This document shows, piece after piece, positions 25,248 through 34,551 of a DNA stretch of 64,000 nt; within the stretch, counting starts at the first letter, position 1; every line of letters starts with the position of its first letter. The translations under genes and the position numbers were made by a program. Below the pieces are notes generated by a model. The model ran no database searches and had not been told where the DNA came from. It was given only the letters and a program-made list of their open reading frames with translations. The stretch spans positions 248,001 to 312,000 of the forward strand of contig JAFEAQ010000004.1 of assembly GCA_018266295.1 (NCBI GenBank), given 5' to 3'. The stretch is from Bdellovibrionales bacterium (GTDB lineage: Bacteria; Bdellovibrionota; Bdellovibrionia; Bdellovibrionales; Bdellovibrionaceae).

Positions 25248-26473
25248 GTAAATGGCGCGCACTTCTTCTAACGACGCTGAGTGTAGTATCGATCTTTGCA
25301 TATAATAACTGTTCTAATAAAGGTTTCGATATCAGCGAGTCATTAGTCACTATTGCGAGCAACGCAAGCGGCCCTCTTACTATCGTTGGCAACGAAGCCA
25401 ATGTTATGAAGCTCACGATTAGCTGCAATTATATCAATCAGCCCTGCGTGAGCGTGACGATCTGTGAGCCGGGCACTTCCAATTGCCAAACAATCGACAA
25501 GATTCTTATTGATACTGGTAGCTTTGGGCTACGTGTATTCTCGAGTCTTGTATCTGTGAATCTCACACAACGAACTATCAACGGTGGCAATCTCACTGAG
25601 TGCGTTAGATATGCAGATAATAGTTCGAACTGGGGGCCAATTAAAACTGCAGATGTGGTCTTAGGATCGCTGAAGGCTTCTAGCATTCCAATCCAAATAA
25701 TAGATGCAAGCTATGCAACCGTTCCTACGGAATGTGGTACTCCGGATTCTAGCCCAACTGCAGCAGGTTATAATGGAATTCTGGGCGTTGGAATTTTTAC
25801 CGAAGATTGCGGTATCGGATGCGCCAATACTACCAACAACAGAGTATATTATGCTTGTAGTGGTAGCACATGCGGATACACCGCTGTGCCTGTTGCTCAA
25901 CAAGTTTCAAATCCAATTTCCTTCCTACCAAGCGACAATAACGGTGTGATCTTCCAACTGCCATCAATTCCGTCGGCAGGATCAACCACCGCTTCGGGAT
26001 ATGTGATTCTGGGAATTGGAACTCGTTCCAATAATACTCCAACAAGTGCTAACGTATTCAAAGCAGATGGAAACGGCTACTTTAAAACGACCTTTAATGG
26101 CACGACACTCGTCCAATCGTTCATCGATAGCGGTTCAAATGGGCTCTTCTTCCCAGGTCCTGCTAATTTGCCTTCTTGTAGTTCGGGGAGTGGTGCATCT
26201 GGTTTCTATTGCCCAACGACAACAACAACCTATACTGCTTACCAATCTGGATCCGGCAGTAATACACAAGTCGCCGTTTCATTTGAAATTCAAAATGCCG
26301 CTTACGCTGTCACAACGAGCCCGAACTTTATGTTTAATAATATCGGCGGCAGCGCCGGTGATATGACGTCGTCCTACGACTGGGGCTTGCCATTCTACTT
26401 CGGGCGAACCATCTTCCACGGTATCGACGGAAAATCTTCGCCACTCGGTACTGGTCCATACTGGGCGTGGTAA
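25244..26473 (+). CDS. Exported DUF3443-family protein (aspartic-protease-like motifs)
   Basis: A 409-residue protein with a hydrophobic N-terminus (WRALLLTTLSVVSIFAY) and a Cys at about 23 that might be lipidated, although the lipobox is poor. DUF3443 features: ILIDTGSFGLRVF and SFIDSGSNGLFF, two Asp-Thr/Ser-Gly motifs placed like those of pepsin-type aspartic proteases, plus GYNGILGVGIFTEDCG. It starts at ATG 25244 with GAGGAG upstream and overlaps the DUF2844 gene. Both halves of the putative active site are present. Protease activity is inferred, not shown. The gene converges on the fibre gene. Confidence 0.82.
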   Translation: MSKWRALLLTTLSVVSIFAYNNCSNKGFDISESLVTIASNASGPLTIVGNEANVMKLTISCNYINQPCVSVTICEPGTSNCQTIDKILIDTGSFGLRVFSSLVSVNLTQRTINGGNLTECVRYADNSSNWGPIKTADVVLGSLKASSIPIQIIDASYATVPTECGTPDSSPTAAGYNGILGVGIFTEDCGIGCANTTNNRVYYACSGSTCGYTAVPVAQQVSNPISFLPSDNNGVIFQLPSIPSAGSTTASGYVILGIGTRSNNTPTSANVFKADGNGYFKTTFNGTTLVQSFIDSGSNGLFFPGPANLPSCSSGSGASGFYCPTTTTTYTAYQSGSGSNTQVAVSFEIQNAAYAVTTSPNFMFNNIGGSAGDMTSSYDWGLPFYFGRTIFHGIDGKSSPLGTGPYWAW

Positions 26474-26487
26474 TAAAGCTCGGAGTA

Positions 26488-28371
26488 CTAGTACCCCGGA
26501 GCTGCTAAAATAATTCCGTTATCACCACTAGAGTTTAGCGCAGAACATCCACAGCTATTGCAAACGCGATAGGCACATCTTCTAAATGGTGCAGAGGCGA
26601 ACCCATTGCTACAGCTAGAAAATTGAAAGTATGGAGTACCAGTAGGAATACAAACCCAAGCACTTCCGTTGCAAAACTCCATTTGCTTTGTGCTTGAATT
26701 ATACCTTTGTGTGCCTTCATTAGCTGACAAACAAGAAGCCCCAGTGCTTCCGAGTCTAATATCACCGTTAACATCTAATTTTGCAGTGGGTGTCGTAGTC
26801 CCAATACCAACGCTACCGTTAGATACTACTAATTGATTTGTACCCACCGTTAAAGAAGTTAAAGCTAAAGAATCTCCGTCTTTATTAAATGGTATATATC
26901 CCAACGCCGCTGTAATTTGTGTAGATGTCAACGAGAATGACTGACAAGACAATGTATCAGAAATCGGAAGATACGTAAGCTGCTGACCGGACGGGCACGA
27001 TCCAGAGGCTAACATCCATGGACCTATAACTGCAGACCGCACGTCAGAAATATTTAAATTGGATCCTGAACTCACCCTACCCTTTGTGTCTACAGTCAGT
27101 TTCGTATATGTACCAGCGAGAACTCCTGTTGTAGAAAGTGTTGGATTTGGGTAGGTGCCTATTAAATCCCCTCCAGCTGTTCCTCCAGATCCTGCACCTG
27201 CAATCGCTACATTACTTGCTGATGTAATTCGCCCTTGAGCATCCACCGTAAATGTCGCGACTTGAGTGGCCGAACCATAGCTTCCTGCAACTACTGCCGT
27301 ATTAGACAGACTAATAGTTCCTGAGGTAGCAATCGGTCCCCCAATTAAACCGGTCCCCGTATTTACGTTGGTAACTGTACCACTGGCTGGCCAACCGCTC
27401 GAAAGAATTTTACAATTTCCACCACTCCGGTCACAGATGGAATCAGCACGTACTTCTCCAACAACTTCTAGAGATGCTGTGGGAGTGGCGGTGCCCAAGC
27501 CGACCTTTCCTGTTGAATCGACATTGATACGTCTATTACCAGCACCATCCGCAATTATAATATTATTGCTTAAATTAGGGTCTAATCCCTGAACTCTTGC
27601 GCCAATTATTGTGTTGTTATTGCCAGTCGTAATTCCTAGGCCAGTCGCATATCCAACCGCCGTATTGTATCCTTCGCTGTCACTCACTCTATTGAAGTCA
27701 TATAAAGAGTTGAAGCCAATAGCGATATTACCAGAAGTTACCGTATTGCTATTAAGTGAGTAGCCACCAACGCCAATGTTGTATGAACTTGTAGTTCCGT
27801 GTGCTAATGAGTAAATACCAACACCCACATTGTACGAACCCGTGGTATTGTACATACAGGCATTCGTACCAAAAGCCGTATTATTACTCCCCGTTGTATT
27901 ACTGTAGAGACTGGTTGAACCAACGCCAGTATTTATTGTTCCAGTAGTATTTGAAAATAACGCTGCTGACCCCAGAGCCGTGTTATAATTAGCATTACTT
28001 GACCGCAGCGTGTGCAAGCCAATAGCGGTATTCCACATACCGGTTGTGTTGCCTATAAATGACCCAAATCCCACAGCGACGTTACTGGTAGATGCTCCCC
28101 CTCCGGCGCCTATGGAAACACCATTAATAATTGCATCGCCTCCGACAACTTCAAATTTTGCCGCCGGAGCGGAGGTACCCACCCCAACATTGCCTGCATT
28201 ATAATAAACATTTGAGCCATTTGTACTCCACTGTGAAAATGCATTTGAACTCAAAAGCAAAATAACGGAAACAATAGTATTCCTAATCACCCATTTTAAT
28301 TTTCTAACTTTAAAAAAAGTTTTCACAGATATCCCTCTTGAATTCAATAAATTTGCTCGCAATTTGTTCAT
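26488..28371 (-). CDS. Trimeric-fibre-like surface protein with Cys-rich tip
   Basis: A 627-residue exported protein with an extended signal region (first 46 residues, hydrophobic about 31-45). The N-terminal head ([20 protein letters not shown]) is followed by about ten 17-residue repeats ([17 protein letters not shown] type), then a long beta-rich shaft and a C-terminal tip with at least seven Cys within the last 65 residues. Such repeats are typical of trimeric phage-tail-fibre and bacterial adhesin shafts. The gene begins 12 bases after the Rhs gene. ATG 28371 is chosen over an earlier TTG. Most of the shaft is almost identical to the fibre encoded at 34552-36930, but the tip is unrelated. 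Confidence 0.78.
   Translation of the reverse strand: MNKLRANLLNSRGISVKTFFKVRKLKWVIRNTIVSVILLLSSNAFSQWSTNGSNVYYNAGNVGVGTSAPAAKFEVVGGDAIINGVSIGAGGGASTSNVAVGFGSFIGNTTGMWNTAIGLHTLRSSNANYNTALGSAALFSNTTGTINTGVGSTSLYSNTTGSNNTAFGTNACMYNTTGSYNVGVGIYSLAHGTTSSYNIGVGGYSLNSNTVTSGNIAIGFNSLYDFNRVSDSEGYNTAVGYATGLGITTGNNNTIIGARVQGLDPNLSNNIIIADGAGNRRINVDSTGKVGLGTATPTASLEVVGEVRADSICDRSGGNCKILSSGWPASGTVTNVNTGTGLIGGPIATSGTISLSNTAVVAGSYGSATQVATFTVDAQGRITSASNVAIAGAGSGGTAGGDLIGTYPNPTLSTTGVLAGTYTKLTVDTKGRVSSGSNLNISDVRSAVIGPWMLASGSCPSGQQLTYLPISDTLSCQSFSLTSTQITAALGYIPFNKDGDSLALTSLTVGTNQLVVSNGSVGIGTTTPTAKLDVNGDIRLGSTGASCLSANEGTQRYNSSTKQMEFCNGSAWVCIPTGTPYFQFSSCSNGFASAPFRRCAYRVCNSCGCSALNSSGDNGIILAAPGY
27555..28083 (-). 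repeat. 17-residue (51-base) protein repeats in fibre gene 2
   Basis: About ten imperfect copies of a unit with the pattern N-x-x-x-G-x-x-x-L-x-x-N-T-T-G-x-x. Copies differ at the DNA level, so they are old and not a tandem array prone to slippage. Confidence 0.8.
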
Positions 28372-28383
28372 AAAAATCAAGTC

Positions 28384-31300
28384 TTACTCTGACGGCATTC
28401 CGAGCACGGGGGGAAGAATAAAATAAAATAGACCAAAAAAGTTCTTCTCATCTGTAGAAGCCCTATGTTTGGATACTTTTTTATCTATAGTGTGGGCCAA
28501 CATAAATCCACCAATCCACGAGTTAAGGCCCTGTACATCAATAAGCTTAAATCCTATATCACCTAACTTGCTATCTATAGCATCAGTAAGGGGGCCAGCG
28601 ATCATTCCACCGATATATGTAGCTAACGCCGTTTCAGGATACCTAAAATAGACCTCAATACCTTGTGTAAAGGCTTCCCATGACCTATTACCATTCAACC
28701 ATGTCACTGTCCCCTCTACAGCTGCAGATCCACCTACGCTGCTTATCCCTGGCATTAATCCACTAAAACCTCCAGCAGCTTGCCAGCCACCTATCGAGCC
28801 TCCAATTGCTGCACCGAAAAGTGCCCCTTTTGCAACTGCTGCCCAGCTAAATCCTGTGGTTAAAGTGGAATAAATAGCACCTGCAACGGCGCCTGCTGCC
28901 GCACCAGCCGCAACTCCAGCCCCTATCGTTCCAAGAGATCCGGCTAAATAAGGAGCTGCATATCCAAATGTCAATATAGCTGCGCCAATTGCGATGTTTG
29001 TCACAATGATGGTCTGTGCATTTTCAGAATACCATTTAATCGTGTCGTGAATAGCCGCCGCTATATTGCCTACATTATGACTTAAAAAGTCGCCAATGCC
29101 GTTAACTGTGTCACTAATTATACTTCCTAAAGACCAATATCCAGAAGGATCCGTTAATGTTAATGGATTATTACTCACGTATGAAAATCCATTCGCAGTT
29201 TGAATATTTGTTAAATCGGATACTACAGCATCCACTGACATAAATCTTCCTAGTTGTGGGTCGTAAACTCGCCCATTCATATGAACAAGCCCAAGACCAC
29301 CATCATCAAGATGCTCATGAAGTGTAAAACCTTGATGGGTCACTAAACTTCTTAAGGCATTATACGGATCATCACTACCATCTAAATTACGTCTTTTACC
29401 AAAAGCATCATAAGAAAAGCGTTCTGATACTGCGCCTGATTCATTAGTAACTAAAGTTACTGATGACAAATGGTCTTTATGAAAATACCGCGTGGAAGTT
29501 TGGCCATCACTTGTAGTCGTATACACACCAAAATTGTTTGCCTGTCCTGCATACAAATAATTTCTATAAGTCGTAATCGAACCATTGATTTCTTTTTCAA
29601 ACTGAAATCCGGTCCCAAAACCCGGGTTAATTACATACTTGATGCAAGTGCTACTGACAGTGCCATTGTGGTCACGACATGTGGATGCTACTTCTTTAAA
29701 TCTTTCTAAATCTGTATCATAGTAAAAATTAATAGTATTACTAGCATTCGAAATAGTTAGCGGCTTATTAAATGTAGACCAGGAGATTGTACGTCCATTA
29801 CCAGTTAACATATTTCCACTAGCATCGTAGGTATAACTCGAGCTTGTGGCGCCTACTACAGAAGCAACCCCATTAATTGGATGGCCAGCAGATCCATTGC
29901 CATAAGTGTATGTTCCAACATCTGATTTGCTAACAATATTCCCTATGTCATCATAAGAAAATGACTTTGAATTTGGACCGCTTACTGAAACCAATCTGTT
30001 TAGCCCATCATAGTCAAAGTTTTCAGTAATCGTTGCTCCTGTACTTTGATTGTAGAGCTCTGCTCGACTAGTTAAGTTACCTAATTTATCATAGGAAAGA
30101 CTTAAGTTTTGAACTTCACTACCTGAACTAGGTGTCGCAATCACCGACTTCAGAAGACCGGTCTCTGCGTAATATGATTTTTCAGTTTGAATGTTGTTAC
30201 CAAAGACTTCTTTTATGGGATCATTGTCTGCGTTTACTTCTGTTACCTTCCATAAGAGAGTGTTCGTCGCCGCATTATCTACCTCAGTCATAAAACCATT
30301 TACATCGTATTTGTATTTTACTGCGAATCCCGTTGGATAATTTACCTGTCCAACTTTTCCGTCGGCATTGTAGCTAACTGAAAAGTTATAGTTTGTATCC
30401 ATGGTAATTTGTGTACTCGTAGGTCTTCCTAAAGAATCATAACTATATATTTTGCTATAACCGTTATCTCGGCTAACACTTGCAATCTTCCCGATACCAT
30501 TCGCCGAAGAATCATAAACCCACGTGCTGGTGCCTTCTGATGTTGTCCGAATTTTAACCCGTCCAAGATTGTCAAACGTCGTTGATATTGCTCCACCCCT
30601 TGCATCGGTTATAGAGATTAATTCCCCAATGGCATTATGTACGAAGTTTGTTGTCCCCGAATTAGTATCAGTTTTGCTCGTTTTATATCCTAGAACATCG
30701 TATGTTGTAGAAATCTGATTGCCAGCGGGATCAATCGTTTTAACTAGGTTTCCAAATGGATCATATTTGTAAGAAGTGATCTTATTAGAATCATCTTTAA
30801 TTGAGATTACTTGCCCTACACTATTTCTAATAGTCGTCCGTAATTGCCCCTTGTTATTTTTTATAACTGTAGTCAACCCTGTATAGGTAATTCGCTTCTG
30901 GCTACCGTCTGGTGAAGTTTCGGAAACCACTCTATCTAAAGGGTCATATAGAAATTCAGTCTTATAATTAGACTGTCCATTTGAGTTTCTGGATTGTGAT
31001 TGAAGATTTCCGATTTGGTTATATTGTTTGTAGCTATAAATCCATTGGCCGTTAAATCCACCTGTTTGAGTAACAGCATCTCTTCCAAGGTGGTCAAAGT
31101 ATAAATATTTTGATGGGGATCCTCGTCTGCTCATGGTGGTGAAAAAACTAAGGTTAGGACTGCACACGGTCGTGTTACAAACTTCATATCCAAAGTTTGT
31201 CTGTATTCCGTCTGGCGTTGTCTCCTTTATTTTTCTTCCTAAAACATCATAGACCAAAAAGGTGCTAAGATTATTCTCGTCTATAATTTTGTTCGGAAGA

Positions 31301-34300
31301 CCAAATCTACTATCGTAAGTAAAGTTTCTAGTATGGTAATATGAATTGCTTTTGACAATCGGATATACTCCAACAGAGTCAAATACAAATGTTTCTGTTC
31401 TCGCGGGCAGATTTGAACCTGAAATGCTTCTTGTAAGCATATTACCAAATACATCATACGTATAATTTGTCGCTACGTATGTGGTACTGTTATTGGGTTC
31501 TAATCGCTCTTGCAACAGCCGGTGTTTTGAATCGTAAGTATATGCTTTAGTTCGAGTTGTATTCGATCCATCCGGCATAATGTTTTTTTGAGATATTTTG
31601 CCTACTCGCCCGATGTACCAATTAGCCTGACTTGCAATCGGTGATCCTGTGAAATTTGAAATTTCAAAATTCTTTTGAGTTATGTATCCATCATTAGTTA
31701 CGTTTGCTTCATACACTAAATTTCCATAAGAATCATATTTCCTATACAAACCTACATTTGATATTAATTGCTCAGAATTAATATCATAAGAAAGATCCTG
31801 ACGAGTTAGAAGTAATGGAATATAGCGAGTTCCATCAATTTTTTTGGCACCATAGTTAGAAAGAGTCTGGCTTGCCATGACGAACTTTGATAAGGCCGCA
31901 TTATAAGCATACTTTGCAAATTCAAAAACTTGACCAGTGAGAGGAAAAAGTTGTGTTAGTTTTAATTTTGAGTATCTATTCGCGGTTAAGTCATTTTGAT
32001 CAACTTCCGCAAATCCAAGAAATCCTCTCCCAGTCAAATCAGTTTTTGCTCCAAAATACTGATACGACTTTTCTCTCTGGCCACCGTTGCCATCATCTTC
32101 TTTTTCTACAGAGGTAACCCAAAAAGGAAATTGAACATCTTGTATTGGGTAAACCGAAGTAGCGGACCTTGTATGAACAGCCGGATTAGTCAGTGGCTGA
32201 TATATGATGTTATAATTACCTCCAATTCCCGTTGAAATAGAGGTCATTAGATCTGGAATTGTTGTGGGGTTAACATACACTTTTGCATCTGAGTTGGTAA
32301 TCTCACCTCCTAAAATAGACGTTGTCGCATCGCCAGTGAAATTGCCGAATAGAATATTCGTTTCAGAAATAGTTGGACCGTTAGTGCAATCAAAAACCCC
32401 TGTTCCTCGTGAATAACATATTTCTGTCGCAGTGCCATCTTTAGTAATGATGTCATTTTTTCCATCGCCATTTAGGTCCGAAACCAACAGTGGAGAACTT
32501 TTCCACCCGCTCATATTTGCAATTGGATTTTGAACACTCGAGAAAGCTAAACCTCTTCCAGCAGCAAAGTTAATCGCAATGGTACCATCAGAGCCGAATT
32601 CGGCAATATCACTGATGCCATCACCGTTAAAGTCACCAGCAAAATAAGGTCCCAAACATACATTCCTAAAATCACAAGTTTTCCCATGAGATCCCATTAG
32701 AGTATCTTTGGTTTCACAAGTAAAAGCTCCGCCGCCGTCTGAATAGCAGACTTTAATTTTTCCTTCTAACATCGGAGCATTTGGATTTCCAGGCAGTCCC
32801 GTCCAAGCGGGATTTTCTATAGCGTATGCAATATCTGTTCGTCCATCTCCATCGAAATCACCAACTATAACATTGACGGGACTAAAATCAGGCATACTAA
32901 GGCTGTAGCAATTATTATCAACTGCTCTTCCATTTGATAAGCAAACCTCTGGGTTTGCACCATTGGTGGCTAACTCAAATGTATCTGCTCGCCCATCTCC
33001 GTTGAAATCTGCACTAAAAAAGCGATAAGAAACATTTGGACTGCCCCTCCCCTGCCATTTAATAGTCAGACCTGAGGCGATTGGAGCTAGGCCTGGCATA
33101 GTTTTCTGAACGCAAGAGAAATTACCATCGCCGACTGAATAGCAGACGGTCATTGTGTTAACGCCACTATTTACCTGAGCAAAATCTGTCTTTCCATCTC
33201 CATCAAAATCACCTGTGATAAAGTCACCAGTAGATAAGGCCGTAGAGAGAGCATAGTTAGTACAATTAAAGGCGCCTCCACCAAAAGTAGAAAAACATAC
33301 TGGTACTGATGTCGCATTTGGCGTGGGCTGAATAAAGTCAGAAATGCCATCGCCATTAAAGTCCCCAGACAACCATTCCGAGTTACTGTTGTTGTAGATA
33401 CCAGACCCGCTGTTCCCCGAACCAACTCCACCAATATAATTTACCGGAACTGAAGCTCCGCTTCCCATTGTTTGCACTGGAAGAGTAACTGTTGAACTAT
33501 AAGTGGCCCCTGGTCCATTCCAATTAAATGAAGTCGGCAAGAGTGATTTTGTACCATCAGCACTACTTACGTTAATACTCATCAATAGCGATCTGCCGGT
33601 TTGAGCGCTTTGTTGATACCCGAATTGATAGTTGTAAACTTGAACCGAGTTTGCATACGTCTTGATATTTTTTAAGCGCACGAGACTGCTTAAGTTAATA
33701 CTGCCACGATAAACTGGCGACAAATCGGGACGACTCTCGTAAAAGAATTTTACAGAATTTGACGGAGAGACAGCGTTATTAACATTACCAGTATAAGAAA
33801 TTTCTAGCGGATAGTATTGACCGTTTGTAGGATCGTTTTGATATTGAATGGTATAATAGTTACCATTGATATCCGTCGCTGAATCGAGCGCCCAAATTAC
33901 AACATTGGGATTCGTCTGCGCCTTAATTTTAGAATCTAGGGTATTGCCGTAAGTGAATTTCTTTCCGTTCTTTGAATACACAACAAAATAATTTGGGCCT
34001 GTGCCGCTAGTTCCGTAAGAATATATTCTACTAAAATCTTCGTTTTCTGTTCTGTATTCTGTTCCATTCGCACCATACGTACCGCTAATAGCTAGTAGTT
34101 TTGCTCCATCGAGACAAAATCGGTCATTTGCACTTAAAGTGATTCCTGCTTGAAAACCATCTTGAGCTAATGTGGCAGAACAGCGCGAGATTGATGACTG
34201 CCCAGAAATAGACCAACCCATTCCCATCAAGCCATTAATCCCTTGGCTCGAATACGACAACACTAATGACGGTTGAAAACCTCCTGCACCTTTCGGAATT

Positions 34301-34443
34301 TCTAACGGCACTGAGTAAGAAGCCGCACCCATTTGGTTAGAAGTATATTCACCTTTTAAGTAAACCGAATCAAAGCCATAAGAATAAAAAGAAAAAAGTG
34401 ATAAAACTGCTAAAGATACAAAAAACTTAATAACTTTCGACAT
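28384..34443 (-). CDS. Large exported SpvB/FG-GAP/Rhs-repeat protein, possible polymorphic toxin
   Basis: A 2019-residue protein with a Sec signal peptide (first about 23 residues) and an AGAAGGA ribosome site. Residues about 30-300 match SpvB/TcB N-termini (GLMGMGWSISGQSSISRC). About 360-690 are FG-GAP/VCBS calcium-type repeats (DFNGDGISDF, DLNGDGKNDI). About 1000-1720 are YD/Rhs repeats (for example YKYDPFGNLVKT), ending in the Rhs core motif DPQLGRFMSVDA and NPLTLTDPSGY near 1730-1765. The last 250 residues are variable-type, with glycine-zipper hydrophobic stretches (GAGVAAGAAAGAVAGA, GAAIGGSIGGW). Base use is AT-rich compared with neighbours. No immunity-like gene follows; fibre gene 2 does. 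Confidence 0.88.
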   Translation of the reverse strand: MSKVIKFFVSLAVLSLFSFYSYGFDSVYLKGEYTSNQMGAASYSVPLEIPKGAGGFQPSLVLSYSSQGINGLMGMGWSISGQSSISRCSATLAQDGFQAGITLSANDRFCLDGAKLLAISGTYGANGTEYRTENEDFSRIYSYGTSGTGPNYFVVYSKNGKKFTYGNTLDSKIKAQTNPNVVIWALDSATDINGNYYTIQYQNDPTNGQYYPLEISYTGNVNNAVSPSNSVKFFYESRPDLSPVYRGSINLSSLVRLKNIKTYANSVQVYNYQFGYQQSAQTGRSLLMSINVSSADGTKSLLPTSFNWNGPGATYSSTVTLPVQTMGSGASVPVNYIGGVGSGNSGSGIYNNSNSEWLSGDFNGDGISDFIQPTPNATSVPVCFSTFGGGAFNCTNYALSTALSTGDFITGDFDGDGKTDFAQVNSGVNTMTVCYSVGDGNFSCVQKTMPGLAPIASGLTIKWQGRGSPNVSYRFFSADFNGDGRADTFELATNGANPEVCLSNGRAVDNNCYSLSMPDFSPVNVIVGDFDGDGRTDIAYAIENPAWTGLPGNPNAPMLEGKIKVCYSDGGGAFTCETKDTLMGSHGKTCDFRNVCLGPYFAGDFNGDGISDIAEFGSDGTIAINFAAGRGLAFSSVQNPIANMSGWKSSPLLVSDLNGDGKNDIITKDGTATEICYSRGTGVFDCTNGPTISETNILFGNFTGDATTSILGGEITNSDAKVYVNPTTIPDLMTSISTGIGGNYNIIYQPLTNPAVHTRSATSVYPIQDVQFPFWVTSVEKEDDGNGGQREKSYQYFGAKTDLTGRGFLGFAEVDQNDLTANRYSKLKLTQLFPLTGQVFEFAKYAYNAALSKFVMASQTLSNYGAKKIDGTRYIPLLLTRQDLSYDINSEQLISNVGLYRKYDSYGNLVYEANVTNDGYITQKNFEISNFTGSPIASQANWYIGRVGKISQKNIMPDGSNTTRTKAYTYDSKHRLLQERLEPNNSTTYVATNYTYDVFGNMLTRSISGSNLPARTETFVFDSVGVYPIVKSNSYYHTRNFTYDSRFGLPNKIIDENNLSTFLVYDVLGRKIKETTPDGIQTNFGYEVCNTTVCSPNLSFFTTMSRRGSPSKYLYFDHLGRDAVTQTGGFNGQWIYSYKQYNQIGNLQSQSRNSNGQSNYKTEFLYDPLDRVVSETSPDGSQKRITYTGLTTVIKNNKGQLRTTIRNSVGQVISIKDDSNKITSYKYDPFGNLVKTIDPAGNQISTTYDVLGYKTSKTDTNSGTTNFVHNAIGELISITDARGGAISTTFDNLGRVKIRTTSEGTSTWVYDSSANGIGKIASVSRDNGYSKIYSYDSLGRPTSTQITMDTNYNFSVSYNADGKVGQVNYPTGFAVKYKYDVNGFMTEVDNAATNTLLWKVTEVNADNDPIKEVFGNNIQTEKSYYAETGLLKSVIATPSSGSEVQNLSLSYDKLGNLTSRAELYNQSTGATITENFDYDGLNRLVSVSGPNSKSFSYDDIGNIVSKSDVGTYTYGNGSAGHPINGVASVVGATSSSYTYDASGNMLTGNGRTISWSTFNKPLTISNASNTINFYYDTDLERFKEVASTCRDHNGTVSSTCIKYVINPGFGTGFQFEKEINGSITTYRNYLYAGQANNFGVYTTTSDGQTSTRYFHKDHLSSVTLVTNESGAVSERFSYDAFGKRRNLDGSDDPYNALRSLVTHQGFTLHEHLDDGGLGLVHMNGRVYDPQLGRFMSVDAVVSDLTNIQTANGFSYVSNNPLTLTDPSGYWSLGSIISDTVNGIGDFLSHNVGNIAAAIHDTIKWYSENAQTIIVTNIAIGAAILTFGYAAPYLAGSLGTIGAGVAAGAAAGAVAGAIYSTLTTGFSWAAVAKGALFGAAIGGSIGGWQAAGGFSGLMPGISSVGGSAAVEGTVTWLNGNRSWEAFTQGIEVYFRYPETALATYIGGMIAGPLTDAIDSKLGDIGFKLIDVQGLNSWIGGFMLAHTIDKKVSKHRASTDEKNFFGLFYFILPPVLGMPSE

Positions 34444-34551
34444 AGAATCCTTCTAATCGTTTTTACTTTTCAATCTCTATTTTGATAGAAAATCATAATA
34501 TAAAGTCGTTTTTTAAGTTGCTATCGCCCAATTGCACTCTCAACAAAAAAA

